From: Mimachlamys varia | Lineage: Eukaryota > Mollusca > Bivalvia > Pectinida > Pectinidae | NCBI GenBank assembly: GCA_947623455.1 | Contig: OX392529.1 | Location: 60,407,186 to 60,471,185, forward strand | Length of the DNA: 64,000 nt | Reading direction: 5' to 3' | The notes under the pieces: model-generated | What the model was told of the DNA's origin: nothing | Seen by the model: only the letters and a program-made list of their open reading frames with translations | Database searches by the model: none | Made by a program: the position numbers and the translations under genes | In this document: in pieces, positions 24,310-34,892 of the stretch | Layout: each line of letters starts with the position of its first letter | How positions within the stretch are numbered: position 1 is the stretch's first letter

Positions 24310-24477
24310 AGTGGGAGTGACGATTCCTACGGTAATGGTGATCCCAACTACAGTGAGAGAAACGACAGTTCCTTCTCCAGTGTCGATATAGCTGACTATG
24401 CTGATATCGACGACGGGAAGAGGACCCCCACGCCGGAACCTACCGCGCCCCAACGACAACCACCTACCCAGCACAAG
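24310..24477 (+). CDS. internal coding exon of the RS-rich protein gene
   Basis: Flanked by a good acceptor (ttttttcag, AG at 24308-24309) and donor (AAG|gtgagt at 24477/24478). It is exactly 56 codons in phase 0-0: SGSDDSYGNGDPNYSERNDS, then SFSSVDIADYADIDDGKR, then a proline-rich TPTPEPTAPQRQPPTQHK. It is acidic and serine-rich in the first half and proline-rich in the second, which suggests disorder. It joins in frame to 8119-8288 upstream and 32126-32179 downstream. Because all junctions are phase 0, this exon could be skipped without a frameshift. Confidence 0.75.
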
Positions 24478-26513
24478 GTGAGTGGTGAGATTTAATTTAC
24501 CGTGAAATTTACCGGTTGTTGGTATACAGAATGTGGAGTATTCATGATTTATTGGTATTGTGGATAAAACCAAAAGTGCATTGCTGTTGGTCTAAACTAA
24601 TCAGTTTCATTTTTGCCAGTCGACAGATGTTAGAGGTAAACAAACACAAAAAATTAATAGCAAAGTTTAAAAGTCGGAATGAAAATACAACAACAAAAAA
24701 GAGACACCATACCAAACGTATCTTGAACCCCCTCTATTACACCACCTGGTACAGAACTGGTTGACAGGCTCTTTCTATGTTTAAGTGTTGGGATTTTTGT
24801 TCAAACTTTTAGACATTATTGACAGTTATGTTCCAACCATGTAGATAAAATAATTAAACACGATTCTAAATCTCATAGAACGGATCATTCACAAATAATG
24901 AGCTAATTAGGTATGTATGATGTATGAAAACTTGTTAAAAGACGACAAAGTACACGTATCTCACTTAGAAATATCATTTCTGGGGACTGTTCCCAACAGC
25001 TATTCGTACTGCTAGACAAAGGGTAGAAATGACCGGTTTTGTCAAAATCTATAAGCTGAAAACTATCCATGAAGCAATGTATGCAAATGCTGTGAAATCA
25101 ACATTAACTATACATTGCACTGCACCACATAACGTAACCGTCTGACTGTATATTCATAAACCAAATCTAATTTTAAACATCGTTCACCCATTATAACAAA
25201 AGAATTAATTACCCCACGAACAGGTGAAATGGAACCCTGAAAATTTCATATGTAATGTGTTTGTCAGCATCCTGCTTGGCTTTCCACGTATATATTACAA
25301 CTATAGATGCATTTCGTAAAGAGAAGTTAGCTATCAAATTTAAATTATTGAGTATCTACAAAAAATGTACAATCACAGTCGATAAATTCTAATTTGTCAA
25401 AGTATGCCATACAAAAGAAAATAGACCACGTGATCTGATGTTCAAATTTAAACAGTATATGTATAGAACGTAGAAAATAAACTTACCACTGTGAACCAGC
25501 AGGAAAAGAGAATACGATGAAAGCTCCTATACTGTAAATATACCATCTACATAACGGTAATGTTGTTGTTGTTTTTTTTTTGTGAAATTGGCTTTGATTC
25601 GCTTACTGGTATGGTCCTATAAAAAGTATATAAATAGTATATAACTTATTGGAAATACATACCCATACCAAAACGACATGTGTACAAACCGTAAGTTACA
25701 CGTGTCAACGGTATCTTACACTCACATAAAGGTATTGACATAAGTCATCCCTTCAATGTTAAGACAGAACGCTAAGCGAACCGTGTGTAACTATTGCAAA
25801 TACGTGAATTTATTTCTAATTAAAATTGACAATATAGTTAATATGTTTATTTATCATATACATTGAAATGCTAAATGAATGTGAAGTCTGCATATGGTCA
25901 GGGCTGCTGTTTTTTTTATTGTGAATCCCAGCTCAACTAAAATGGTTTCTTTGACAACACAGAATTGAAATAAACTATTGTGGAAGGATTGTATTCTTCC
26001 TTAATTAATTTTCGCGAGATGCTGTTGAATATATGATATAGCTGTGTCGAAATACAAGCGAAAATAAAACTCACTAAATACAATTAATTAACTGTAACAC
26101 CTATACACAACATCGATTCTCTCACCGACCCAATGATACCAAGTAATGCTGATGAATATGTACCCTTTTGATTTAATATAAACTATGTACATTTATAATA
26201 AGTAGTTAAGTTAAACTAAGCTCTGGGGGCAAATATTATAAATATATTATACTGTTGAAAACCACACGACCATTTTCAGGCCCAAACGTGTTAGGAAAAT
26301 TCGATGTTGGTAAACATGTCTTGGACATTTGAAATAAACAAACATCACCGTGATATCCGACTCACAACACTGTGGGGGATCAAACGCATTTAAAATGTAA
26401 TCCATACATTGAAATACAAGACAGAATCATAACCGTGTGTTAGCTGTTTAACATCCAATAGGAAAATGTCGTAGTCGCCTTGACTTATATTTATTTACAT
26501 TAAGTTGAAATAT
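24478..26513 (+). other. first part of the 7.6-kb RS-gene intron, nothing recognised
   Basis: AT-rich, without convincing exons or repeats before the SINE at 26.5 kb. Confidence 0.45.
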
Positions 26514-26785
26514 GACTATGCGTGGTCGGGTGGTGCAGTGGATAGCGCACTTGCCTTTCACCAAGGTGGCCGGGGTTCGATTCCCTGACCGAACGTAAAA
26601 AAGTATGGGATTATCTGCCTGATAACGTGGGTTTTCTCCCGGTACTCCGGTTTCCTCCCACAATAAGACCCCCTCGCGCCGTACATCCGGGTGAACAAGA
26701 GTGATTAATATAAGTTTGACAACTTGTTTCATAATTGTTGTAAAATAAATCAAGTTTATATATATATCTTGTAAGACTATGCGTG
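26514..26785 (+). mobile_element. tRNA-derived SINE with 11-bp target-site duplication
   Basis: An 11-bp direct repeat, 'gactatgcgtg', flanks the element at 26514-26524 and 26775-26785. The body starts with a tRNA-like head: A-box 'tggtgcagtgg' at 26531 and B-box 'ggttcgattcc' at 26574-26584. A conserved central block follows ('gggttttctcccggtactcc', 'ggtttcctcccac'), resembling the central domain reported for molluscan MetaSINE-type elements (recalled, not checked). The tail has 'acttgtttcataattgttg' and ends in a TA-rich run. A second full member lies at 61600-61815. Confidence 0.9.
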
Positions 26786-27489
26786 ACTTTTTTTAAAGAT
26801 TTTTTTTATCTCATCGCAAACAACTAGTGCACTATATTAAGTGGGAACGGCTGTTAATCGCATTTGTACATTTTTTGTTTATCGTGGAGGCGAATTTATT
26901 ATTCATTTGAAGGAATATTATTAACAGTGGGCGTGTATGGCTTTGTCCGATGTGAACTGGAAAGTTTAATTGGGGACTTTTTCCTTTAACACAGTATCTG
27001 ATATTTCTCATTGATCCGTACTATATATATGGACGACCAGGGAATCATTATCATTCAATAATAACCAGTTAGACTAAAGCAACCGACCACTCGATGTGGG
27101 TTAGGTAGTTTTAGGTGTTACTGAAATAGCGGAACCTTGTCGTATCCGTCATAGCATAGAGGGACGCATACAGCTTAGGTAAGTACATGTAAATAGGTAA
27201 TAGGTAATCTATATTGTGTGTAAGTATTTAGTTTATTACCATATCTATCATTCTAGAATGGTTCTCCCTGGATAAACGTTTTAATATGGTGTCAGTGTAG
27301 ACTTCCAGCTTAATGAGAACAAAGACCGTCTATGTGTGGGGGTAGAGGGTGTCTTGGTAACTCACGATGGGATCGAACGATAAAAATGATATCATGCATC
27401 ACTACCAATCACCAGTTTTTGTAGTAATCCATAGAATTCATATAAAATCATATAATAGGTTTTACTTTCTTCTATAATTTCTTTAAGAT
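26786..27489. other. intronic sequence, nothing recognised
   Basis: No coding or repeat structure was recognised. Confidence 0.4.
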
Positions 27490-27812
27490 AGTAACTGATG
27501 TCACTGATTCTGTTTAATTTTAAACTATTTTCTCTTCAACTAGAAACGTAAAAGAGTCAATGCATTTTGTTACAGTAAGTTACAAAAGTTTGGCAATAGA
27601 TATATACAACACAAGGATTCGAGAGGAACAGGTTGATCAGAACTATGGGCAAATTTTATGGTCGCCATCTTTGTCTCATTGAAAAATATTCTGTATCTTT
27701 CAGGGATATGAGGATGGACGTTTTTGAGTATGCTCATTAGTGTGTTTACTTGTTGTGATTGACAATGATGACTCGGTTCTCATTTTGAAGCAGAAGACGC
27801 TTACTCTTTCGG
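27490..27812 (+). repeat. inverted-repeat partner of 30113-30515 (segments A then B)
   Basis: Segment A (27490-27612, with 'gaaacgtaaaagagtcaatg' and 'cattttgttacagtaagtta') and segment B (27615-27812, with 'tttgtctcattg' and 'gacgcttactctttc') each match in reverse complement at 30113-30246 and 30279-30515. The order relative to orientation is permuted: both segments are inverted but their left-to-right order is unchanged. Confidence 0.75.
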
Positions 27813-27837
27813 AATACCTGGTCTTATTCTCATGTAC

Positions 27838-27955
27838 TTTTACAAGGGTCTCGATGTAAATGTTTCCTTTGTTCACACTTTACCCCTGGTTTATCGATTT
27901 TGAGTTCCGATTATGATTTTGTTAACGCTTCGGTATTCTCTAATTTATTTTCCTC
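27838..27955 (-). repeat. dispersed repeat family R1, minus-strand copy
   Basis: The reverse complement reads 'aataccgaagcgttaacaaa', 'atcataatcggaactcaaaa', 'tcgataaaccaggggtaaag' and 'gaacaaaggaaacatttaca', which closely matches 15250-15350. Confidence 0.65.
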
Positions 27956-27960
27956 CTGCT

Positions 27961-28210
27961 CTTAATGACTTCTTGTTTAAGGGGTAATAACTCTTGTTTT
28001 AAGGTGGTTATTAATGACATCTGGTTTAAGGGGTAATAACTCTTTTTTAAAGGTGGTTCTAAATGACTTCTGGCTTAGGGGGTAATAACTCTTGTTTTAA
28101 GGTGGTTATTCTGCTTCTAGTTTAAGGAAGTTCGTAGTGACTTCTGATTATAGAGGGTTCTTACTGACTTCCGGTTTCAATGCCACCTCGTTTAAAGGTG
28201 TTCTAACTGA
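27961..28210. repeat. 49-bp degenerate tandem repeat, 3-5 copies
   Basis: 'aatgacttctggtttaaggg' followed by 'gtaataactcttgttttaag' and 'gtggttatt' repeats with anchors at 27964, 28013 and 28062. The copies then decay to short fragments. Despite the shared 49-bp length it is unrelated in sequence to the satellite at 16.3-21.9 kb. Confidence 0.8.
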
Positions 28211-29107
28211 CTTCGATTGGTGTATCCTCAGTTGTGCTGTTTTATTTCTGTAGAGGCATCTTTTTCCTGTGTATGTGACATAATTTTAATGTATAAAAAT
28301 ATAATTAAATTATCGATAGATATTAATTTGACGTCGGTTTCCTCATTCATTAATGGCCGTATTTCATTAAATGCATCAAAATATTTTCCATGAAAGGCAT
28401 TCAAACCTACAACTCCCATGCTCGATAGCAAGTTGATTTGATTTGCAATTATATTTCGACATCAATCGTTTTTGAGAGAACAATTTATGAATTTTATATA
28501 TTTTGTGATGTTAATCAATAACACTGTATATAATATCCTTTAAATTTCAGTGTGATTACGATGTACTCTACCTGTCAAAAGCATGACCTTTTAGTGATAA
28601 AATATGAATGTGTTTCAATATCAGTAACTTGATATTTCATACCAGAATTCGTGTTCGCTGTCGGTAAAAACCAAATATGAATACAAGCAGTAACAAACCC
28701 TTTGTTTTGGACACAATACAGATGTGTGTACATACGCATTGTTTGATGGTAGTGCAAAATAAGTACAGTAGGATCAATAAGACGACACTATTCTTTTCCG
28801 TAATGCACCAGTGAACTGACGTATGTTGCCCACGGTAGCTTCTGAGGCTGCTTAACAATCCAGAGAGGGAATCCGATACAGACCTCCAGACTCCGTCGGC
28901 CATTACAAACCAGTCGGCCATTATAAGCCAGTAGAGACATTTTATATCCAAAGCAGCTCTATAATGTTTTTATTATTAATGTTTCTTGTTAGTAAAGCTC
29001 TTTAAAATTTTATACTGCTATTCTGTGTAAATGTGTGTGTGTGACAGTTTAAAGGTATATAACGAATGTAGCTAGTTCAAGTTATAATATTTAATGGCAT
29101 AATAGCT
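28211..29107. other. intronic sequence, nothing recognised
   Basis: Short frames on both strands. None has splice context or family resemblance that I could recognise. Confidence 0.4.
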
Positions 29108-29843
29108 TTTATTACATTTTTGCCTGTGAAATATAGAAAATTATCAAACTGATAAAACTTATATTTTCACTGCTGTGATGAGCAGTGAAAATATAAGATT
29201 TTGCCGTGAAAATATAAGATTTTGCAGTGAAAATATAAGATTTTGCTGTGAAAATATAAGGCTTTTTCAGTGTAACTTGAAAAAGTGACCTGCCAATAGA
29301 TAAGTACCCGGGGTCATTATTCTACGTTGCAAAAGTTACCCGGGGTCGTTATTTTACAGTAGAAATCTGACATGGCCATTTGTAGAAACATGACCCCACT
29401 CGCTATTTCTGTAATTCGTCCCCTTGAGAAAGTGACCCGCCGTAGATTTCAACGGTGGGTAGTTTTTCACTTGGTAATTTTTTCACGTTACACCGAAACT
29501 TTTGAATGAGTTGTTCCCCTTAATCGAATCGAACATGGCATTGGAGGCTCGGCATATATTATTGTCGTCTGCTAGAACTTGTCTATTGTGGAAAGATGGT
29601 CTGGAAGAAATGGCATCAATAGTAAATATTGATGAGAAACTGCTGCAGGATTTAATATGTAATGAATTGGAAGATGAGAATGGTTCAACTTTTCCGATCA
29701 GCTTATCCCAACCGCTGTGTACTGGACCCGATCGTTGTGATTTCGACGGAATACAGTAGGCCTAGTTACTTTCCACTAGGCAAGTAAAGAAAACAAATCA
29801 TGAAAGTATCTTAAGTCCTCTTTCGAAATGTAATAAAAAGAAA
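29108..29843 (+). mobile_element. element family B, copy 2 (long form)
   Basis: Starts 'cttttattacattttt' and ends 'atgtaataaaaag', an inverted terminal pair. The left end matches the reverse complement of 12300-12367. Internally it has about four 21-bp repeats of 'gtgaaaatataagattttgc' (29165-29262), several 'tacccggggtc' blocks, and an 85-codon frame (29502-29759: ALEARHILLSSARTCLLWKD ...). That frame has no recognised domain and no counterpart in the short copy. The element abuts MITE A at 29844. Confidence 0.6.
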
Positions 29844-29997
29844 ATTCAATGGTTTGCCGTTTAATGTCAAATATATTTCACTTGTATGGCAGATTTTTTT
29901 ATATTTTCACTCGTGCTACGCACTCGTGAAAATATGATAAAAATTTTTTTACCATAGTCGTGAAATATATTTGATATTAAACGGCAAACCATTGAAT
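29844..29997. mobile_element. palindromic MITE family A, copy 2
   Basis: A 154-bp palindrome. Terminal arms 'attcaatggtttgccgttta' and 'taaacggcaaaccattgaat' are perfect complements. The inner arms 'tcaaatatatttcac' and 'gtgaaatatatttga' also pair. It has the same length and internal layout as 11843-11996. The centre is the small palindrome-like 'cactcgtgctacgcactcgtg'-type region (29907-29927). Confidence 0.85.
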
Positions 29998-30112
29998 ATC
30001 CTCTATATACTGATATACTTGAAACATCACAGTGTTCGTTTGATTGATTCAAACACGTTAGTTTTTTTCCTCAAAACATTCTCTGAGGATACGCTGTAGT
30101 AGAACTGAACTC

Positions 30113-30515
30113 GTTGTACTCAATATATCTATTTCCAACCTTTTGCAACTTACTGTAACAAAATGCATTGACTCTTTCACGTTTCTAGTTGAAGAGAAAA
30201 TAGTTTAAGATTAACCAGGCCCACCAGAATCAGTGACATCAGAATAGTGCAGTCATAATTACTGTGACTGATTATTCAGAGTAAGCGTCTTTTGCTTTAT
30301 GCAAATCTAGATCATACCCAAGTAAATGACACGTTGTCAAAGTGAGAACTGAGGCATAATTCTCAATCACAACAAGTAGGCATACTATGTAATGAACATA
30401 TTCAAAAACGTCCACCTTCGTGTCACATAAGCTACAGAATATTTCTCATTGAGACAAAGACAGAGACCATAACATTAGCTCATAGATATCACAAACCTGC
30501 TTCTCTCGAGTCCCT
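30113..30515 (-). repeat. inverted-repeat partner of 27490-27812
   Basis: The reverse complement of segment A (30113-30246) and segment B (30279-30515), with mid-level divergence. Segment B is longer here (about 235 against 197 bp). See 27490-27812 for the permuted order. Confidence 0.75.
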
Positions 30516-31774
30516 GTGCCGTACGTATGTTCGTCAGCAGCTGACATATATCACAAAAATCCCGATATTTGGACCAAGTCCTGATATCGCTAATCAACTG
30601 CTAAATGTTTACACCATAGGTTGGAGAAGAAGGGATGTTACTAGCGAAAAGGAAGAGTTCACGATCGGATAATCAAAGTCACGTCAAAATTGTTCAACTA
30701 TACTCAAAAAACATGTTGTCAACCAAAAAAAATCACTTTTAATATATCTTCCTCGGCATATTTCATCTAAGATTTTGCTTTGTTTTTCACAAAGTATGTT
30801 AAAAATAGCCCACAACCATATAAATGTATCGTTGCCCTCCTGTCTTTGAAAAGAAAGCTCTCATACTGAGAGATCGAACACGTTTTTAAAATCAAATGTT
30901 TTGATAGATGATACATTTGTGGGTGCTCAATACCGATCAGTAGACATTTCGATTTTTCATAATCCACGTCCCATTAATTCTAGTTCTGGAGTATACAGTA
31001 TCATAATAAGACTGCAGTCTTGATGATACTAAGAATGATGGTAAGAAGTATTGATAATGGCTTGGTCGAGCAATTAGTCAGTGATAAAACGTTGCTTATA
31101 GGAATCCTTGTGCAGTTTCGTCATCCAATATATAGACGAAGTAGGTCAGCGTCTTTCCCATTAATCGGTATCTTGAAAAAATTTAATACTGATGCATGCT
31201 TAAATAGTATTTCATATTTCGGAAAACCTATTAATGGGTAGGTAGGCTTACCTTGGTTATCAAACAGGCATAGTTTGTTTTGTTTGTTTTTTAGGGTTGT
31301 TGTTGTTGTTGTTGGTTGGGGTTTTTTTTGCAAACATTAAAAGTTAGTGTTAACAAACACGGATCATTCGATGTCGTGTCCGCAGATACAACTACATACT
31401 CAGCATGTAGTGGTGGAGTGCAAGAACATCGGGGTCAAGAAATACCGACTTGTTTAGTTTTAATTTGTATAGCAAACTGCTTGTTCTTCTTTTTTCTGAA
31501 TGGAGGTTCTGATAGATTTTACCCAATTTGGAGTGGAATCCAATTCAACATGCGCACGTTTAGCTAATTGGCATAATCTCCCACAAAATCCAAAAGTGTC
31601 TTGTACACTGCATTCGATAGATGGACCTAATATTCAGATTACCAGTTACTACATGTCGAGCTGGACCAATATCGATATAAAGAACATGATGCTGGGGGTG
31701 GGTCATTCTAAGGCTATCACAAGTCTTGAGGACACAGAAAAGGAAAATTATTTACATTGTATTGCGTTCAAAAT
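30516..31774 (+). other. intronic sequence before the small exon, nothing recognised
   Basis: A (gtt)n-like microsatellite occurs at about 31295-31315. Other frames are short and unremarkable. Confidence 0.4.
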
Positions 31775-31995
31775 TTACCAGAATCGCTCTACTGTGTCCA
31801 GATTATGTACCAAACTATTGTGTCCAGAATCGCTCTACTGTGTCCAGAGTATGTGGCAAATTATTGTGTCCAGAATCATTCTGTTGTTTCCAGAATCGCT
31901 CTACTGTGTCCAGAGTATGTGGCAAATTATTGTGTCCAGAATCATTCTGTTGTTTCCAGAATCGTTCTACTGTGTCCAGAGTATGACACGAGGTT
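31775..31995. repeat. 66-bp compound tandem repeat built on a 'gtccagaatc' core
   Basis: Units of 66 bp combine three short modules ('gctctactgtgtccaga', 'tatgtggcaaattattgt', 'cattctgttgtttccaga'). There are about three copies, the first being shorter. Several frames are open only because 66 is divisible by three. Confidence 0.85.
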
Positions 31996-32019
31996 TGATG
32001 GAGCTTTTATGATAGCTAT

Positions 32020-32085
32020 CGCATTTGAGGAGTGGCATAGTTCATGATATACACACTTTCGTAGTACACGATTTGAAATATTATA
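32020..32085 (+). repeat. dispersed repeat family R2, partial copy
   Basis: 'gcatttgaggagtgg' and 'tatacacactttcg' with 'gtacacgatttgaaat' match 12703-12765. It lies only about 40 bp upstream of the acceptor at 32125. Confidence 0.6.
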
Positions 32086-32125
32086 TAATAATAATATCCT
32101 TATAAATTTTCTCTCTTTCTTGTAG

Positions 32126-32179
32126 GCCTCTCCCTCGACATCACGCCAACAAGACATGGAGGGGACGCCAAAAAATAGG
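32126..32179 (+). CDS. 54-bp micro-exon of the RS-rich protein gene
   Basis: The acceptor has a strong pyrimidine tract (ctctctttcttgtag) and the donor reads AGG|gtacgt at 32179/32180. It encodes exactly 18 residues in phase 0-0, ASPSTSRQQDMEGTPKNR, and joins in frame to RKPTRTDSRHSV at 32925. Composition (S, T, P, R, Q) matches the disordered neighbouring segments. Being 3n and phase 0, it could be an alternatively used cassette. The call rests on splice sites and frame rather than homology. Confidence 0.7.
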
Positions 32180-32924
32180 GTACGTTTTACTAGAGAAGAA
32201 TAATTTATATTCTGTGTTTGGAACATATTATTGTAAAACCATCGTATGACGATAACTACGTTATATACGCTTTACTGCAATAGTATTCTAAGGTTTATGA
32301 TTCCACGTTATATAACTTTGACTATGAGGATCGTACACGCGTATATAACATAACTAAATGTAAAATACAAACAGCATCTAGACCCTACTGGTATCTTACT
32401 TTTTGTTGTGCAGTGTATTACGTACTTCAACTGGTTCTTCATTTGGTGTTTCCTTTATAGACCCAAAAGTCTTTTTCCATCCATATTGGCCGAGAATCTT
32501 TTATAACTTTTCGTTTTATATGAAAACTGCCTAAACTTGTAATCTATCAGCAATGCCGTGTCAATCCTTAAAAAGATGACATGAGTTGAATATACAATAG
32601 AGTCAAAATATGAGATAAAACCTTCCTAAATCACTCCTTATAATAGTAGAACAGATTTGTTATTCTTATCACCATAATAACAGTTTAAATTGAGCAATTT
32701 TAACGTGATGTATGTATTGTTTTATTCGACGCCATAATGAAATGATGTTATGTTTATCAGGGAAAAGCGTGCATTTCTACGTCTAAAACAGACAATGATT
32801 TATATGTTAAGGTATATTTCTTCCAGAGTAATTTATTTGCACTCATAGTCAAGGGCCGTAACTCTTTGCAATGCAAAACTGAACATTAACAGATTACGTG
32901 TAATTATGCCCGTTTGTATTTCAG
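32180..32924 (+). other. last intron of the RS gene
   Basis: Bounded by gtacgt (32180) and tttgtatttcag (ending 32924). No repeat or RNA gene was recognised inside. Confidence 0.6.
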
Positions 32925-34892
32925 AGAAAGCCGACCAGAACAGATTCTCGACACTCGGTTTCATCAACGCCACCGTTACCTCCTATCAGAGCAATGACAC
33001 CAAAGTCATCCAGAAGACGATCCCAGTCATCGGAACAGAAACAGACACCACGCACCGTCCTACCCCCAATAAAATCACAGGGTTCAATACAACGGGACTA
33101 CGACGATCAGTCACGTGATGGCATAACACCACCTCGTGATACAAGCAATTTTGACCCGGATGTTGGAGTTGGTGTCATGGTTGTCGGGAATGAGAGGTTG
33201 AAGAGCAACACTCCACCACCAACTCACACAGAAAGGAGACGGAAGTCGAGGTCGCCTAGTCCAAGGAGGAGATCAAGGTCACATTCTAGACGACGAAGTA
33301 ACGTAGATGTACACGTGATAAACCACGTGCGACATCACAGATCTGATTCGAGGGAAAGGAGAAAATCTGTTGACGAAAAACGGAGAAGGTCACACAGTAG
33401 ATCGCGAAGGCCAAAATCAAGATCAAGGTCCAGATCACGAAACAGGAACGTCATTATTCACAATGTTCGAGACAAGTCAAGATCAAGAAGTCGAACTAGG
33501 TCCCCTAAAAGGAGATCAAGGTCAAGGTCAAGGTCAAGATCCCGACGACGAAAATCCCGATCAAGATCCCGAGATGTACATGTCGTTATGGCACAGAGTC
33601 ATTCGAGAGGCAGAAAAAGTCGCTCTCGTTCTCGTGACAGACGAAGAAGTCACTCCAGAGGTCGTTCTAAGAATAGACATAGGCATAGAAGTCGGTCAAG
33701 GTCACGATCACGAGATAGGTCTCATTCACGATCAAAAGTAGTGGTAGTTGCTGCTCCCACTGAACGATCACGGCCAAGATCACGCTCAAGGACTCCAAAA
33801 CGTAAGTCAAGAAGCAGGTCTAAGAGCAAACATCATAGGTCTCACTCAAGATCACGTAAGAAGTCCCGGTCACGTTCAAGGTCAAGATCTCGTAGTTTAA
33901 GTGTTACGTTGGTTGCTGCTTCGTCGTCAAGAAGAGATCGTTCTAGGACGCCGGAGAAAAAACGGCGGAAGAGTCCAACACCTACGCGGTCTAGTAGACG
34001 ATCGAGTCCAAAGAAAAGTCGATCTCGAACACCGGAACGTCGGTCGAGAAAGTCAAGCAGGCGATCAAGTCCAAAGAAAAGTCGATCGCCAACCCCTAAA
34101 AGTCGATCTCGAACACCGGAACGTCAGTCGAAAAAGTCAAGCAGGCGATCAAGTCCAAAGAAAAGTCGATCGCCAACACCAAAAAGTCGATCTCGAACGC
34201 CTGAGCGAAAGAGTAAGACATCAAAACCTCCCCCGGCTGCACGTCCGGCTAAAACACGATCACCAGATATAGCCGTATCAGCAGCTACTGCAGTTGCTGC
34301 ATCTGCTAACAAAAGGTCACCAGAAAGAGAGTCAAGGAAATCAAGCAGGCGGTCTAGTCCCAAAAACAGATCGCCGACACCGCCAGATTCCCCCGATCCC
34401 AGGCGATCATCACCGAAAGAAAGCCCAAGAAAAAGTAAGACACCTAAACCATCTCCGGCCCCACCACCGGCAGCAAAACCTGCCAAGGCAGACTCTCCTG
34501 CTGGGCCGGTGAAGGCTGCTGTCGCGGCTGCTGCAGAAGCTGCACCTTCTCAGTCCCGCCCTCCATCAAAACGTCCACCGTCTGATAAAAAGGACGATGA
34601 TTTACCGGAGTCTTTATCGGGCAAATCTCCAAGCGATGTAGGCTCGCCTCCGCCTTCAACAAGCATGAAACAGACTCCTAAACCAAAGAAAGAGAAAGCA
34701 CCACCTAAAAAGAAAGAAAAGGACGACACGGAAAACATGATAGCACAACTTGACAAATTAACAGACTTTAACCTCAAAAACCTGGCAGGGAACGCCGGGG
34801 ACGAGGAAGCGCCCGAGGTAGACAAAAAATATCTTGACAAAATGAACGATCCAGATTTTCAGAAAAATCTTAATGCGTTTCTGTCTTCATAA
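32925..34892 (+). CDS. terminal exon of an arginine/serine-rich (RS) protein
   Basis: Encodes 655 residues and a TAA stop, opening after an acceptor at 32924. The frame is fixed by the long open reading frame and by phase-0 joins to earlier exons. The order is: a linker; from about 33230 an RS domain with long runs of RS/SR dipeptides; from about 34000 RSSPKKSRS(P/R)TPE repeats with an exact 84-bp (28-residue) duplication (34020, 34104, 34188); Ala/Pro/Lys-rich segments; then a lysine-rich stretch. A distinct C-terminus (MIAQLDKLTDFNLKNLAGNA ... LDKMNDPDFQKNLNAFLSS) could fold. RS domains are typical of splicing and mRNA-processing factors, but no RRM or other named domain is visible. Short hydrophobic islands (VGVGVMVV, VDVHVINHV, NVIIHNV, DVHVVM, KVVVVAA, SVTLVAA) interrupt the RS runs. 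The gene family is not identified. Confidence 0.88.
   Translation, partial: RKPTRTDSRHSVSSTPPLPPIRAMTPKSSRRRSQSSEQKQTPRTVLPPIKSQGSIQRDYDDQSRDGITPPRDTSNFDPDVGVGVMVVGNERLKSNTPPPTHTERRRKSRSPSPRRRSRSHSRRRSNVDVHVINHVRHHRSDSRERRKSVDEKRRRSHSRSRRPKSRSRSRSRNRNVIIHNVRDKSRSRSRTRSPKRRSRSRSRSRSRRRKSRSRSRDVHVVMAQSHSRGRKSRSRSRDRRRSHSRGRSKNRHRHRSRSRSRSRDRSHSRSKVVVVAAPTERSRPRSRSRTPKRKSRSRSKSKHHRSHSRSRKKSRSRSRSRSRSLSVTLVAASSSRRDRSRTPEKKRRKSPTPTRSSRRSSPKKSRSRTPERRSRKSSRRSSPKKSRSPTPKSRSRTPERQSKKSSRRSSPKKSRSPTPKSRSRTPERKSKTSKPPPAARPAKTRSPDIAVSAATAVAASANKRSPERESRKSSRRSSPKNRSPTPPDSPDPRRSSPKESPRKSKTPKPSPAPPPAAKPAKADSPAGPVKAAVAAAAEAAPSQSRPPSKRPPSDKKDDDLPESLSGKSPSDVGSPPPSTSMKQTPKPKKEKAPPKKKEKDDTENMIAQLDKLTDFNLKNLAGNAGDEEAPEVDKKYLDKMNDPDFQKNLNAFLSS

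Noticed and set aside
24241..24573. 110-codon minus-strand frame over the exon at 24310-24477
   Set aside because: The plus-strand exon has matching splice sites and phase; the minus frame is its shadow.
26531..26584. Possible tRNA gene (A and B boxes)
   Set aside because: No cloverleaf with paired acceptor and anticodon arms forms. It continues into a SINE body with target-site duplications.
33370..34486. Several frames overlapping the RS exon (for example GQGQDPDDENPDQD on plus; Gly/Leu-rich on minus)
   Set aside because: Shadows produced by the repetitive RS codons.
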